DNA of 34,815 bases from Pedobacter cryoconitis (GCA_019352875.1 JAAAFW010000010.1:1-34815); one strand, 5' to 3'; shown: positions 7,875 to 16,710, counted from the first letter of the stretch. Program-made: numbers and translations. The notes: generated by a model from the letters alone, not told the origin.

Positions 7875-7952
7875 ATGATTTACAATAAACATACTTGGCA
7901 ATGGCGTAGTGATTCTGCAAAGAGTTTCGTCGTATCCTTGTGTACCTTATAG
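7875..7952 (+). CDS. trpL: trp operon leader peptide
   Basis: A 25-codon open frame sits between the promoter and trpE. It begins ATG ATT TAC and carries two tryptophan codons, TGG at 7896 and 7902, separated by one CAA (residues W8 and W10), and stops with TAG at 7950. Tryptophan is rare, so two in three codons directly upstream of trpE, followed by a strong terminator, is the hallmark of ribosome-mediated attenuation. A trp-leader RNA family of this type (Bacteroid-trp) has been described in Bacteroidota; whether this sequence belongs to it was not tested. Confidence 0.75.
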   Translation: MIYNKHTWQWRSDSAKSFVVSLCTL

Positions 7953-7983
7953 TTTATCAACCTAAACCAAACCACACATAATT

Positions 7984-8013
7984 AACCCGGCGTATAACAC
8001 GCCGGGTTTTTTT
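7984..8013 (+). terminator. trp attenuator terminator
   Basis: AACCCGGCGT (7984-7993) pairs perfectly with ACGCCGGGTT (7999-8008) around a 5-base loop, followed by a T run to 8013. It lies 31 bases after the leader peptide stop and 13 bases before the trpE ATG, so it must be bypassed for trpE to be expressed. A possible but weak antiterminator pairs CGTCG (7928-7932), inside the leader frame, with CGGCG (7988-7992). It would be free when a ribosome stalls on the Trp codons. Confidence 0.85.
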
Positions 8014-8026
8014 GTTTTTCAGCCAT

Positions 8027-9433
8027 ATGGAATCAATAGAAATCAAGACAATTTATAAAAAGAGATTAGCAGATGTAATCACGCCAGTGAGCGTTTATCT
8101 GCGTCTGCGCGATGTATTTCCGAACACATTGCTGCTGGAAAGTTCAGACTACCACAGCAGGGAAAATTCCGTGAGTTATGTTTGTGCAGAACCGGTTGCG
8201 GGGATGATACTGCAGGATGGTAAATTAAACACCTATTTCCCTGACGGAAGTAAAGAAGAGAAAGAGAATTTCATTCTGACTGATGAAATAGAAAACTTTA
8301 AAGCAGTGTTCAAAGCTGAGCCTGTTGCAGATTCCCGTTATATATCAACTGGTTTGTTTGGTTATTTTACCTGGAATACGGTACAGCATTTCGAGGATAT
8401 CAAGTTTACGGCGGTTTCGCCTGAGGCGGAGACTATCCCGTTGATGCAATATCATATCTATAGGTACATTATCGCTATCGACCATTTTAAGAATGAGGTG
8501 ACCTTATTTAAAAACAGTTTTGGCGGTGAAGAACCTGGCGATCTGGAAAGAATTGAATACCTGATTCAAAATAAAAACTTTCCGGAATATAATTTTGATA
8601 CAATCGGTGAGGAAGAATCAAATCTTGACGATGATGGTTTTATGGCTATCGTTGAAAAAATGAAAAAGCATATCCTGCGTGGTGATGTTTTTCAGATAGT
8701 TCCTTCCAGAGCGTATAAACAAGGTTTTAAGGGAGATGAGTTTAACGTATACCGTTGTCTGCGCTCGATAAATCCTTCTCCTTATCTTTTCTATTTTGAT
8801 TATGGAAGTTTTAAACTGTTTGGCTCTTCACCGGAAGCACAGATTACAATCAATAAAGGTCAGGCAAATATTTTTCCGATAGCAGGCACGTTTAAGCGGA
8901 CAGGTAATGATGAAGAGGACGCTGAAATTGCCCGTAAACTGGAGCAGGATCCGAAAGAAAGTGCAGAACATGTGATGTTAGTAGATCTTGCCCGGAATGA
9001 TCTGAGCCGGCACTGTAATGGCGTTGAAGTAAAGTCATTCAAAGAGGTGCAGTATTATTCTCACCTCATTCACCTTGTTTCCAAGGTTAGTGGTAATCTG
9101 CAGCCCGGCGTTTCGGCTTTTAAAGTAGTTGCTGATACTTATCCGGCAGGGACTTTAAGTGGCGCACCTAAATATAAAGCCATGCAGTTATTGGACGAAT
9201 ATGAAGGTTTAGGCCGGAATTTCTATGCAGGTGCAATTGGTTATATGGGTTTTGGCGGTGAATTTAACCATGCAATTATGATCAGGACATTTATGAGTAA
9301 GAATAACGAGCTGCATTACAGAGCAGGTGCAGGTATCGTTGCAGATTCTGTAGCAGTCAATGAACTGAATGAGGTAAACAATAAAATTGCTGCTCTGCGT
9401 AAAGCCATAGGAATGGCAAAAGAAATCATTTAA
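8027..9433 (+). CDS. trpE: Anthranilate synthase component I
   Basis: Converts chorismate to anthranilate using ammonia delivered by TrpG; the first step of tryptophan synthesis. LLESSD at 36-41 is the tryptophan feedback-binding element. The chorismate-binding domain shows GDVFQIVPSR, NPSPYLFYF, PIAGTFKRTG (from 284), DPKESAEHVMLVDLARNDL, and GTLSGAPK at 375-382. Length is 468 aa, normal for TrpE. The start was set at ATG 8027; an in-frame TTG at 8012 falls inside the attenuator T run and is rejected. Expression is controlled by the leader peptide and terminator just upstream. The stop and the trpG ATG are one base apart. Confidence 0.97.
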   Translation: MESIEIKTIYKKRLADVITPVSVYLRLRDVFPNTLLLESSDYHSRENSVSYVCAEPVAGMILQDGKLNTYFPDGSKEEKENFILTDEIENFKAVFKAEPVADSRYISTGLFGYFTWNTVQHFEDIKFTAVSPEAETIPLMQYHIYRYIIAIDHFKNEVTLFKNSFGGEEPGDLERIEYLIQNKNFPEYNFDTIGEEESNLDDDGFMAIVEKMKKHILRGDVFQIVPSRAYKQGFKGDEFNVYRCLRSINPSPYLFYFDYGSFKLFGSSPEAQITINKGQANIFPIAGTFKRTGNDEEDAEIARKLEQDPKESAEHVMLVDLARNDLSRHCNGVEVKSFKEVQYYSHLIHLVSKVSGNLQPGVSAFKVVADTYPAGTLSGAPKYKAMQLLDEYEGLGRNFYAGAIGYMGFGGEFNHAIMIRTFMSKNNELHYRAGAGIVADSVAVNELNEVNNKIAALRKAIGMAKEII

Positions 9434-9434
9434 T

Positions 9435-10019
9435 ATGAATAGCGATATGCACAAGAAAGTACTGGTCATTGATAATTATGACTCCTTCACTTATAATTTG
9501 GTCCATCTGATTAACGAGCTGGGCTGGGAAGCTGTAGTACTCCGGAACGATAAATTTGAAATTAAGGATCTGGCTCCCTATCATAAAATACTTTTATCAC
9601 CGGGGCCGGGCATACCGGCAGAAGCAGGGCTCTTGCTCGAAGTAATCCGGACTTATGCCGCCGAGAAAAGCATTCTGGGGATCTGCCTGGGGCAACAGGC
9701 AATTGCGGAGGCTTTTGGTGGCTCCTTGCTAAACCTGGGGCGTCCGATGCATGGAATCGCCACACCGGTTAGTGTGGTCGATCCTGAAGAACTATTGTTT
9801 AAAGATTGTCCTGAAGAAATTCAGGTGGGAAGATATCACTCCTGGGTTGTTAACCCGGCAGATTTACCGGAATGTTTACTGGTAACTGCTACGGATAAGG
9901 ATAATGAGATTATGGCGCTGCGTCATCGGCAATATGATGTGCGGGGTGTACAATTTCATCCGGAAAGTGTCCTGACAGCATATGGAAAAGAAATGATGAA
10001 AAACTGGTTAGAAAACTAA
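9435..10019 (+). CDS. trpG: Anthranilate synthase component II (glutamine amidotransferase)
   Basis: Class I glutamine amidotransferase that hydrolyses glutamine and channels ammonia to TrpE. The sequence shows VIDNYDSFTYN near the N-terminus, the oxyanion strand SPGPGIP, the nucleophile in GICLGQQ (C84), GRYHSW and the catalytic pair in FHPES (H175, E177). Length is 194 aa, typical for a stand-alone TrpG. ATG 9447 (fifth codon) is an alternative start. Some bacteria share this subunit with para-aminobenzoate synthase; position in the trp operon supports the trp role. Confidence 0.96.
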   Translation: MNSDMHKKVLVIDNYDSFTYNLVHLINELGWEAVVLRNDKFEIKDLAPYHKILLSPGPGIPAEAGLLLEVIRTYAAEKSILGICLGQQAIAEAFGGSLLNLGRPMHGIATPVSVVDPEELLFKDCPEEIQVGRYHSWVVNPADLPECLLVTATDKDNEIMALRHRQYDVRGVQFHPESVLTAYGKEMMKNWLEN

Positions 10020-10026
10020 TACGGGA

Positions 10027-10818
10027 ATGAATATTTTAGATAAAATCGTAAACAGGAAAAAAGAAGAAGTCGCAGCAGCAAAGGAGCTGGTGCCGGTTGC
10101 CGAACTCGAAGAAAGTAAATACTTTAACCGTATCCCTTATGTCCTGAAAGATTTCTTACTCGACCCTGCGCGTACCGGAATTATTGCAGAATTTAAAAGG
10201 CGCTCTCCTTCTAAAGGAGTGATCAACGCTTCGGCTTCTGTTAAAACTGTAACCCAGGGGTATGCGGCAGCAGGAGTTGCTGCAATTTCTGTGCTAACTG
10301 ATATAGATTTCTTTGGCGGCCACCCGGATGATCTGTTGGAAGCAAGAGCGGCAAACGAGGTTCCCTTATTACGTAAAGATTTTATAATCGACACTTATCA
10401 GATTCTGGAAGCCAAAGCATGGGGGGCCGATATCATTTTGCTGATCGCAGCAATTCTAACCCGGGAGGAGATCATCAGTTTTGGTAAACTGGCGAAAGAA
10501 TTGGGATTGAATGTTTTGCTGGAGGTTCATAATCTGGAAGAATTGGAAAAGAGTCTTTGTCCTTATATTGATGCCGTTGGTGTAAACAACAGAAATCTGG
10601 CCGATTTTACAGTCGATATTCGAACTTCTTTCGATCTTTTTCATCATATACCGGACGAGTTTTTAAAAATATCAGAAAGTGCGATCAGTGATCCGAAAAC
10701 AATAATTGAATTAAAAGCCGCAGGTTTTAATGGATTCCTGATCGGTGAAAACTTTATGAAAACCGAAGATCCGGTAGCTGCCATTCAGACCTTCAGCTCC
10801 GCACTGATCTCGGTATAA
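10027..10818 (+). CDS. trpC: Indole-3-glycerol phosphate synthase
   Basis: TIM-barrel enzyme that closes the indole ring from CdRP, releasing CO2. Motifs in order are GIIAEFKRRSPSKG at 51-64, LLRKDFIIDTYQ, LLIAAIL, LLEVHNLEEL, VGVNNRNL, ISESAIS and GFLIGENFM, covering the catalytic lysines and glutamates of the family. Length is 263 aa, monofunctional (no TrpF domain attached). It follows trpG after 7 bases, so trpE-trpG-trpC are one operon. trpD, which normally sits between trpG and trpC in this phylum, is absent here. Confidence 0.96.
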   Translation: MNILDKIVNRKKEEVAAAKELVPVAELEESKYFNRIPYVLKDFLLDPARTGIIAEFKRRSPSKGVINASASVKTVTQGYAAAGVAAISVLTDIDFFGGHPDDLLEARAANEVPLLRKDFIIDTYQILEAKAWGADIILLIAAILTREEIISFGKLAKELGLNVLLEVHNLEELEKSLCPYIDAVGVNNRNLADFTVDIRTSFDLFHHIPDEFLKISESAISDPKTIIELKAAGFNGFLIGENFMKTEDPVAAIQTFSSALISV

Positions 10819-10824
10819 CTTTTG

Positions 10825-10832
10825 TATCTTTG
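10825..10832 (+). promoter_or_regulatory. -7 box of a probable hflX promoter
   Basis: TATCTTTG matches TAnnTTTG exactly and lies 9 bases before the hflX ATG, in the short trpC-hflX gap. No good TTTG is seen 19-20 bases upstream, so this is a partial promoter that would give hflX a very short leader. Confidence 0.45.
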
Positions 10833-10840
10833 TACTTTAC

Positions 10841-12034
10841 ATGGGAAAAGCGAAATTTTATGATACTGCGCTTAAACAGGAACGCGCTGTCCTGGTTGGC
10901 GTAATCAAGCCCGGAGAAAAGCCGGAACAAACTAAAGAATATCTGGATGAACTTGCATTTCTGGTAGATACTGCCGGTGGTGTCGTGGACCAGACATTCA
11001 CACAAAAAATGCAGCGCCCTGACCGATCTACTTTTGTCGGTACTGGAAAATTAGAAGAAATTAAGGGTTATGTACAGTCTGAGGAAATAGATATGGTCGT
11101 CTTTGATGATGAGCTTTCTCCTTCCCAGCTGAGAAATATTGAGCGGGAATTACAGGTTAAAATACTAGACAGAAGTAATCTGATCCTGGATATTTTTGCC
11201 GGACGTGCACAGACTGCACAAGCGAAAACGCAGGTAGAGCTGGCACAGTTACAATATTTGTTACCCCGGTTAACGCGTTTATGGACTCACCTTGAAAGAC
11301 AAAAGGGTGGTATCGGTATGCGCGGGCCTGGTGAAACGCAGATCGAGAGTGACAGAAGGATGATTCTTGAAAAGATTTCCTTACTAAAGGAACGTCTTAA
11401 ATTAATCGACAAACAGAATGAGACACAGCGTAAAAACCGTGCTCAGCTGATTCGGGTTGCCCTTGTTGGTTATACAAACGTAGGTAAGTCTACGATTATG
11501 AATATGCTGGCGAAATCCGAAGTATTTGCGGAAAACAAGCTTTTTGCGACGTTGGATACTACTGTACGTAAAGTCGTTATTGATAATTTGCCTTTTCTGC
11601 TTTCTGATACTGTTGGATTTATCCGCAAATTACCGCATCATCTGGTGGAATGTTTCAAGTCAACACTGGATGAAGTTCGCGAAGCTGATATCCTGATTCA
11701 TGTGGTTGATGTGTCTCATGAGAGTTTTGAAGACCAGATTAATGTGGTTAATGAAACTTTACAGGAGCTTGGTGCACGGGATAAAGACACAATAATGGTC
11801 TTCAATAAAATAGATGCTTATGTGAGTCCGGAGGGTGAAGAAGATGAAAACGGTGAGCGTATAACTTTAACGCTTGACGATTTCAAAAAAAGCTGGATGG
11901 CGCAAAATAATGCACCTGCTTTATTTATTTCGGCACTCCACAAAGAGAATCTGGAAGAATTCAAACAATTGTTATACGATAAGGTAATTGCTATGCACAC
12001 TGCGAGATACCCGTATGATAGTTTATTATATTAA
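10841..12034 (+). CDS. hflX: Ribosome-associated GTPase HflX
   Basis: A GTPase that binds the 50S subunit and rescues or splits stalled ribosomes. The N-terminal HflX domain has TGKLEEIKGYV and ARNIERELQ-type helices (here LRNIERELQVKILDR). GGIGMRGPGETQIE links to the G domain, with G1 GYTNVGKS at 210-217, G2 TLDTT, G3 DTVGFI and G4 NKID. The 397-aa length fits the family. It follows trpC by 22 bases and precedes rbfA by 20, joining two ribosome-related genes; a private -7 box sits just before it. Confidence 0.96.
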   Translation: MGKAKFYDTALKQERAVLVGVIKPGEKPEQTKEYLDELAFLVDTAGGVVDQTFTQKMQRPDRSTFVGTGKLEEIKGYVQSEEIDMVVFDDELSPSQLRNIERELQVKILDRSNLILDIFAGRAQTAQAKTQVELAQLQYLLPRLTRLWTHLERQKGGIGMRGPGETQIESDRRMILEKISLLKERLKLIDKQNETQRKNRAQLIRVALVGYTNVGKSTIMNMLAKSEVFAENKLFATLDTTVRKVVIDNLPFLLSDTVGFIRKLPHHLVECFKSTLDEVREADILIHVVDVSHESFEDQINVVNETLQELGARDKDTIMVFNKIDAYVSPEGEEDENGERITLTLDDFKKSWMAQNNAPALFISALHKENLEEFKQLLYDKVIAMHTARYPYDSLLY

Positions 12035-12054
12035 TAACAAAGAAGTAATAGAAT

Positions 12055-12441
12055 ATGGAAAGTAAACGTCAACAGAAATTTGCTGGGGTGCTGCAGGAAG
12101 AATTAGCGACTATATTTCAGCGGGAAGGAGCAGAATACTTACCCAATACATTGGTTACGATTACTAAAGTGCGCGTATCTCCGGATCTTGCAGTAGCTAA
12201 AGTATATCTGAGTTTTCTGAATACAAACGACACAGCAATCTCTATTGCGACTGTTAACTCGCATGCAGGAGAGATCCGTTATAAGCTCGGGGCACGTATA
12301 CGCCACCAGGTAAGGGTTGTACCCTCTCTTACTTTCTTTTTGGACGATACGAATATCTATGTTGAGCATATGGACAAGATTTTCGATAAAATCTCCAGGG
12401 AACGTAAGGAGCAGCCTGATTCGGAAGACGAATCTGAATAA
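12055..12441 (+). CDS. rbfA: Ribosome-binding factor A
   Basis: A small KH-like protein that binds the 30S subunit and aids 16S rRNA 5'-end maturation. The 128-aa sequence shows the family pattern: an N-terminal ESKRQQKFAGVLQEELATIF helix, ITKVRVSPDLAVAKVYLSFL, then GARIRHQVRVVPSLTFFLDDT. It lies 20 bases after hflX and is probably cotranscribed with it. The acidic tail (SEDESE) is ordinary. Confidence 0.95.
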   Translation: MESKRQQKFAGVLQEELATIFQREGAEYLPNTLVTITKVRVSPDLAVAKVYLSFLNTNDTAISIATVNSHAGEIRYKLGARIRHQVRVVPSLTFFLDDTNIYVEHMDKIFDKISRERKEQPDSEDESE

Positions 12442-12462
12442 GCTCATATTATTTAATGTTTT

Positions 12463-12487
12463 GGAGGCCCCGTTAACAGGGGTCTCC
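12463..12487. repeat. GC-rich inverted repeat after rbfA
   Basis: GGAGGCCCC (12463-12471) pairs with GGGGTCTCC (12479-12487), 9 bp with one G-U wobble around a 7-base loop. No T tract follows, so it is not a clear intrinsic terminator. It could stabilise the rbfA transcript or reduce read-through into the next gene. Confidence 0.5.
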
Positions 12488-12516
12488 GGAATCAATCAAA
12501 AAGTACAGCGGGTTTA

Positions 12517-12924
12517 ATGCGCAGGTTTTTTCAATTATTTGCCTTGCTGGATGTGGTCAGTATCTTATTGCTGATGTCACAGATCTGGATGGTTATCAGT
12601 AATGTTTCAGCTCTGGAACAAACACCATTTGGGTTTATTAGAATAGGTATGACTGCCTTACTTTTTATATCCTTGTTTTTTAGCGCGTTTCAGCTTTATA
12701 AGTTCCGGAAAAAGGGAATAATTATATATTATTTTCAATTTCCATTCAGGATCATTTGCTGGGTATTTTCTATAGGTTTTATTACCTTAACCCCGCAGTT
12801 TTTTGATATGGGGGAGTATGCCCCGGGAATTCTGTTGAGGACCTGCATGGGGGCAGAGTTTTTTAGATTATACTATCTCCTTCAAGCTCACAGAAAAGTA
12901 TTTAGAGTGCCATTTCAAGGCTAA
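12517..12924 (+). CDS. Small membrane protein of unknown function
   Basis: A 135-aa protein not recognised. Three clear hydrophobic helices lie at about 8-28, 40-60 and 70-92, with a weaker one near 103-120. The loops are basic (FRKKG, HRKVFR). It lies 75 bases after rbfA and 45 bases before aat on the same strand, so it may be cotranscribed with both. Codon use looks like that of its neighbours. Confidence 0.75.
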   Translation: MRRFFQLFALLDVVSILLLMSQIWMVISNVSALEQTPFGFIRIGMTALLFISLFFSAFQLYKFRKKGIIIYYFQFPFRIICWVFSIGFITLTPQFFDMGEYAPGILLRTCMGAEFFRLYYLLQAHRKVFRVPFQG

Positions 12925-12969
12925 TGTCAGGTTGTTTGATAATGTTTATTAAAAAAATAGATATAAACT

Positions 12970-13614
12970 ATGGTGTTTCGTATTCCCGAAGATGAACTCA
13001 TTTTTCCAGACCCGGAGCTGGGGGAAGATGACGGGTTGCTGGGTATAGGTGGCGATCTGAGTATAGACCGGTTGCTCCTTGCTTATACGAATGGTATTTT
13101 TCCCTGGTTTAGTGAGGGAGATCCAATTTGCTGGTATTCGCCGCCTGAACGTTGCGTCATTTTTCCGGAGCATATAAAGATTAGTAAAAGTATGCGGAAA
13201 ATAGTACGGGATGGAACATTCAGGGTGAGCAGAAACGAAGCTTTCCGTGAAGTAATTGCTAACTGTGCACAAAGTCCGAGAAAGGATCAGGATGGTACCT
13301 GGATTACAAATGAGATGCAAAATGCTTATATAGCGCTACATGAAACCGGGTATGCGCACAGTATCGAAGTCTGGCAGGATGATAAGCTTGCAGGTGGTCT
13401 GTACGGGCTGGAGATAAATGGGGTTTTTTGCGGGGAGAGTATGTTCAGCTTGATAAGTAATGCCTCGAAAACAGCCCTTATCTGGTTATGCACTAATCCG
13501 GTTTACCGGCTGGTGGATTGCCAGATCCAGAATGATCATTTGATGAGTATGGGTGCAGAAATGATATCCAGGGCTACATACATCAGCCTGCTGAAGGAGC
13601 CTGGTATTAATTGA
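12970..13614 (+). CDS. aat: Leucyl/phenylalanyl-tRNA--protein transferase
   Basis: Adds leucine or phenylalanine from aminoacyl-tRNA to N-terminal Lys/Arg of proteins, marking them for ClpS-ClpAP degradation. Family motifs include FPDPELGEDDGLLGIGGDLS, LLLAYTNGIFPWFSEGDPICWYSPPER, a central GTWITNEMQNAYIALHETGYAHSIEVW and GGLYGLEINGVFCGESMFS, ending with a GAEMISR region. Length is 214 aa, normal. Its 3' end overlaps the convergent helicase gene by 8 bases. Confidence 0.96.
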   Translation: MVFRIPEDELIFPDPELGEDDGLLGIGGDLSIDRLLLAYTNGIFPWFSEGDPICWYSPPERCVIFPEHIKISKSMRKIVRDGTFRVSRNEAFREVIANCAQSPRKDQDGTWITNEMQNAYIALHETGYAHSIEVWQDDKLAGGLYGLEINGVFCGESMFSLISNASKTALIWLCTNPVYRLVDCQIQNDHLMSMGAEMISRATYISLLKEPGIN

Positions 13615-16504
13615 GAATCTCTTTAATATCCTCTTTACTGAGTGATTTAAAGAAGCTTTCTTCTGTTGTAATCAACGAACTTGCCAGTCTTTTTTTACGG
13701 TTCTGTAAAGCCAGAATCTTTTCTTCAACAGTATCCTTTGCAATAAATTTATAGATAAATACTTTTTTATCCTGCCCGATCCGGTGCGATCTGTCGATCG
13801 CCTGTTGTTCAACAGCTGGATTCCACCAGGGGTCAAGTATAAATACATAATCTGCCTGGGTTAAATTTAGCCCGACACCGCCTGCTTTAATTGAGATCAG
13901 GAATACTTTAAGTTCCTTGTTCTCCTGAAATTCAGCTACAATCTCTCCACGGTTTTTGGTTCCTCCATCGAGATAGGCAAACGGAATGTTTTCTTTTTCA
14001 AAGTGCTTTCTAAAGAGTTGCAGATGTTTTACAAACTGGGAAAAGATAAGCACTTTGTGACCTCCTTTTAATACGTTGTCCAGCGTGTAGACCACATTCT
14101 TGAATTTTCCAGACTCACCTGTATAAGTATCGTCTATCATACCCGGGTGGTTAGCCAATTGACGCAGAGCGGTAAGACCCTGCAAAAGCTGAACTTGCTT
14201 TTTGGCATACGTACCATCGTCCATACTGCTGAGCAGGTCATTTCTATAGGCAGATTTGGTTTCTTCATAGGCTGCAGCCTGGTCTTCTGTCATATCACAA
14301 TAGAAAATCTGCTCGGTTTTAGCCGGAAGTTCCTCTGCTACCTGTTCTTTAGTTCTTCGTAATACGAAAGGCTTGATAATTGCCTGAAGTTTTCTGGCTT
14401 TGTCTTCATCTTTCTTCTTTTCAATGGCCTGAACATATTCCTCGTTAAAGAAAGATTGTGTGCCCAGTAATCCCGGGTTTAAGAAGGTAAGCTGCGTCCA
14501 TAGATCGCCAACTGAATTCTCAACCGGAGTACCACTCAAAATCAGTTTATTTCTCGATTTAAGCTGGCGTACAGACTTAAATGATTTGGATGACGGGTTT
14601 TTAATATTCTGACTCTCGTCAAGAATAATATAATTAAAATAGAATTCCTGTAGTTTGTGTACGTCCACACGCGTAATTCCATAAGTTGTGATCACGATAT
14701 CGTAATCAATAAAATGGCTGACATCTTTTATCCTCGAGCTCCCGGTATGTGCCAGGATTTTAAGCTTTGGTGTAAATTTCTTTGCTTCTGCCAGCCAGTT
14801 GTAAATCAAGGAGGTCGGCATGATAATTAACGAAGTGCTGTGCGTTTTCTGTTGCTGATCTTCTTCTTTAAGTTTCTGCAGCATGGCAAGCGTCTGAATG
14901 GTTTTACCCAATCCCATATCGTCTGCAAGGCAGCCGCCGAAGTTATATTCCCGGAGAAATCCAAACCAATTATAGCCGGCTTTCTGATAACTTCTGAGTT
15001 CACCTTTGAAGTGTACCGGCATTTGGGTATCGGCAATGTTTTCGAAGTCATGCAGTTTTTGCAGCTTACGTTGAAGGGTGACATTTGCAATACCGTCTTC
15101 GGCGAGGTCATTAATCAGACCTATATGGTGTTTTTTCAGTTTAAGCGACTTGTTGCCGTCTGAAAGACTAAACAGGCTACCATATTGTGAGAACCATTTT
15201 TCCGGAATAATGGCTATCGTTCCGTCAGGCAGTGGGTATTCTCTTTTTTTATGCAGAATGTGTTGTTTCAGCGCAATAAACGGAACTGCTTGTGAACCGA
15301 AGTAAACAATCGCATTGATATCAAACCAGTCATTATCTTCGAGGATCTCGAAATCAATCTTACTGCTGGCAAATAAAAACTTTTTATGTGCGGCTGACTG
15401 TTCTATAGTATACCCTTTTTCTTCCAGATGCTGAATATGCTCATTTACCCAGTTTAGTAAGGCATAAGATTGATCTTCCCCTTCAGGAGCAGGATTAAGC
15501 TCCAGATTATAGAATACAGGACTAACTTTTTTAAGTCCCATCTTAGTTAGTTCAGTATATCTTGATTTCTCCCAGGCAGTATCCCTTTTAACCCGGGTGA
15601 AAATATAATTGTTCTCTTCTTGCCTGACGTGCACCGTTACTTTTTTCTCATCTCCAAGGCTGAATACAAATTCACCATATCTGAAGTATAGTTGTAACTG
15701 GGAAACTCCAGATTCTACATAGATTACCTTAAGAAATGCTGTTGGCTGGTGTTTTTCGGTGCGGATGTCAAAACCTTCTGCATATACATGATATTTTTCT
15801 ATCAGCGGGGCAACGAATTTCTCAAAATAGGTTTCTTCCTTGGCAGTGGGTATCGTGATAAATCTTTTTTGAAGGAAAGGCAATAGCTTTTTGCCTTCCA
15901 TATCTTGCTCAAAGAAATAAAGGACATCATTTAAGAGCATCCATGCAGGATGATTACTGACCAGTTGTGCGTCTTTGAACATGAAATCAATTCTCATGCC
16001 CTGGTATTTGATCGTTGGGAAATACCTGGTTTCTGTTTCGTTCCTTCTGAAGTGAAAGAGGATAGAGGCAGGCTCGGTTGCCATCTCTATTCTTCTTTCT
16101 GCAGGCCAGCCATCTTTATCCATCAGGTACAGTGATTCTGTCTCTTTGAGGATTTCAAGAACCTCAGCTAATCTTTTTTCAATTCGCGGGCGTACCTGGT
16201 TATAAAATTTTTCGTCGTAGAATTTGCTGAAAAACTCAAAAGGGCGGATTACTTTTTTATAATACTTTTTAATCACGTGATCCTGTTCGGTCTCATCGAG
16301 GATTTTAATAATACGCAGATCTGTTTCTGAAAGATGCTTGCTGAACTCTCCTGCAGTATGACTGAAAAGACGCTGGTAAGTAAGCGAGAAATCTCCTTGC
16401 GGATTTAATTGAACGATGTGAGGTTCAATTAGATAGCCTAAGTACTCATGCTTGCACAATGAATATACGATTTTGCAGGGTTTAGAACTATCTACGCGGA
16501 GCAT
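13607..16504 (-). CDS. SNF2-family DNA-dependent ATPase/helicase
   Basis: A 965-aa Swi2/Snf2-type ATPase that translocates on double-stranded DNA; its bacterial target is unknown. The N-terminal half (to about 490) resembles the bacterial SNF2-associated region. The motor has motif I ADDMGLGKT (527-535), II DESQ (629-632, in place of DEAH), III SGTP (657-660), the linker VLRRTK, IV/V LIFSQF and ISIKAGGVGLNLTQAD, and VI QAIDRSHRIGQ (901-911). All key residues look intact. It converges on aat with an 8-base overlap, so both transcripts run into each other. No nuclease or methylase partner is nearby. Confidence 0.93.
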   Translation of the reverse strand: MLRVDSSKPCKIVYSLCKHEYLGYLIEPHIVQLNPQGDFSLTYQRLFSHTAGEFSKHLSETDLRIIKILDETEQDHVIKKYYKKVIRPFEFFSKFYDEKFYNQVRPRIEKRLAEVLEILKETESLYLMDKDGWPAERRIEMATEPASILFHFRRNETETRYFPTIKYQGMRIDFMFKDAQLVSNHPAWMLLNDVLYFFEQDMEGKKLLPFLQKRFITIPTAKEETYFEKFVAPLIEKYHVYAEGFDIRTEKHQPTAFLKVIYVESGVSQLQLYFRYGEFVFSLGDEKKVTVHVRQEENNYIFTRVKRDTAWEKSRYTELTKMGLKKVSPVFYNLELNPAPEGEDQSYALLNWVNEHIQHLEEKGYTIEQSAAHKKFLFASSKIDFEILEDNDWFDINAIVYFGSQAVPFIALKQHILHKKREYPLPDGTIAIIPEKWFSQYGSLFSLSDGNKSLKLKKHHIGLINDLAEDGIANVTLQRKLQKLHDFENIADTQMPVHFKGELRSYQKAGYNWFGFLREYNFGGCLADDMGLGKTIQTLAMLQKLKEEDQQQKTHSTSLIIMPTSLIYNWLAEAKKFTPKLKILAHTGSSRIKDVSHFIDYDIVITTYGITRVDVHKLQEFYFNYIILDESQNIKNPSSKSFKSVRQLKSRNKLILSGTPVENSVGDLWTQLTFLNPGLLGTQSFFNEEYVQAIEKKKDEDKARKLQAIIKPFVLRRTKEQVAEELPAKTEQIFYCDMTEDQAAAYEETKSAYRNDLLSSMDDGTYAKKQVQLLQGLTALRQLANHPGMIDDTYTGESGKFKNVVYTLDNVLKGGHKVLIFSQFVKHLQLFRKHFEKENIPFAYLDGGTKNRGEIVAEFQENKELKVFLISIKAGGVGLNLTQADYVFILDPWWNPAVEQQAIDRSHRIGQDKKVFIYKFIAKDTVEEKILALQNRKKRLASSLITTEESFFKSLSKEDIKEILN

Positions 16505-16680
16505 GTATAAATTATTAAAACGACGGAATTATAAGCTTATAAAATCTTAAACATACGTCAAATTTGATTTGCTGTCAAATGGATTGTCCATAAAGATGGT
16601 TTTTTAATCTTTTTTGTCGTGTTATTACGGGCGTTCGTCGGAATTATCTCGCTGATGGTATAATAACGGATAATCTACTG

Positions 16681-16710
16681 CAACGTATCAGGGGGTATTG
16701 CGTCTTATCT
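16681..16710 (+). promoter_or_regulatory. Candidate ECF-sigma promoter for the GIN-domain gene
   Basis: CAAC at 16681-16684 and CGTC at 16701-16704, separated by 16 bases, fit the general ECF-sigma pattern (AAC ... CGTC). Start of transcription would be near 16711, about 49 bases before the GIN-domain ATG. No TAnnTTTG box is seen here, which favours the ECF reading. No ECF sigma gene is in the window. Confidence 0.4.

Noticed and set aside
7902..8004. Pairing of TGGCGT in the leader peptide with ACGCCG of the attenuator as an antiterminator
   Set aside because: A ribosome stalled on the Trp codons would cover this site, which would favour termination when tryptophan is short, the opposite of what is needed.
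8012..8026. Upstream TTG start for trpE
   Set aside because: It lies inside the attenuator T run and adds five residues not expected in TrpE; ATG 8027 is better.
12463..12487. Intrinsic terminator after rbfA
   Set aside because: The hairpin is stable but no T tract follows, so it is listed only as an inverted repeat.
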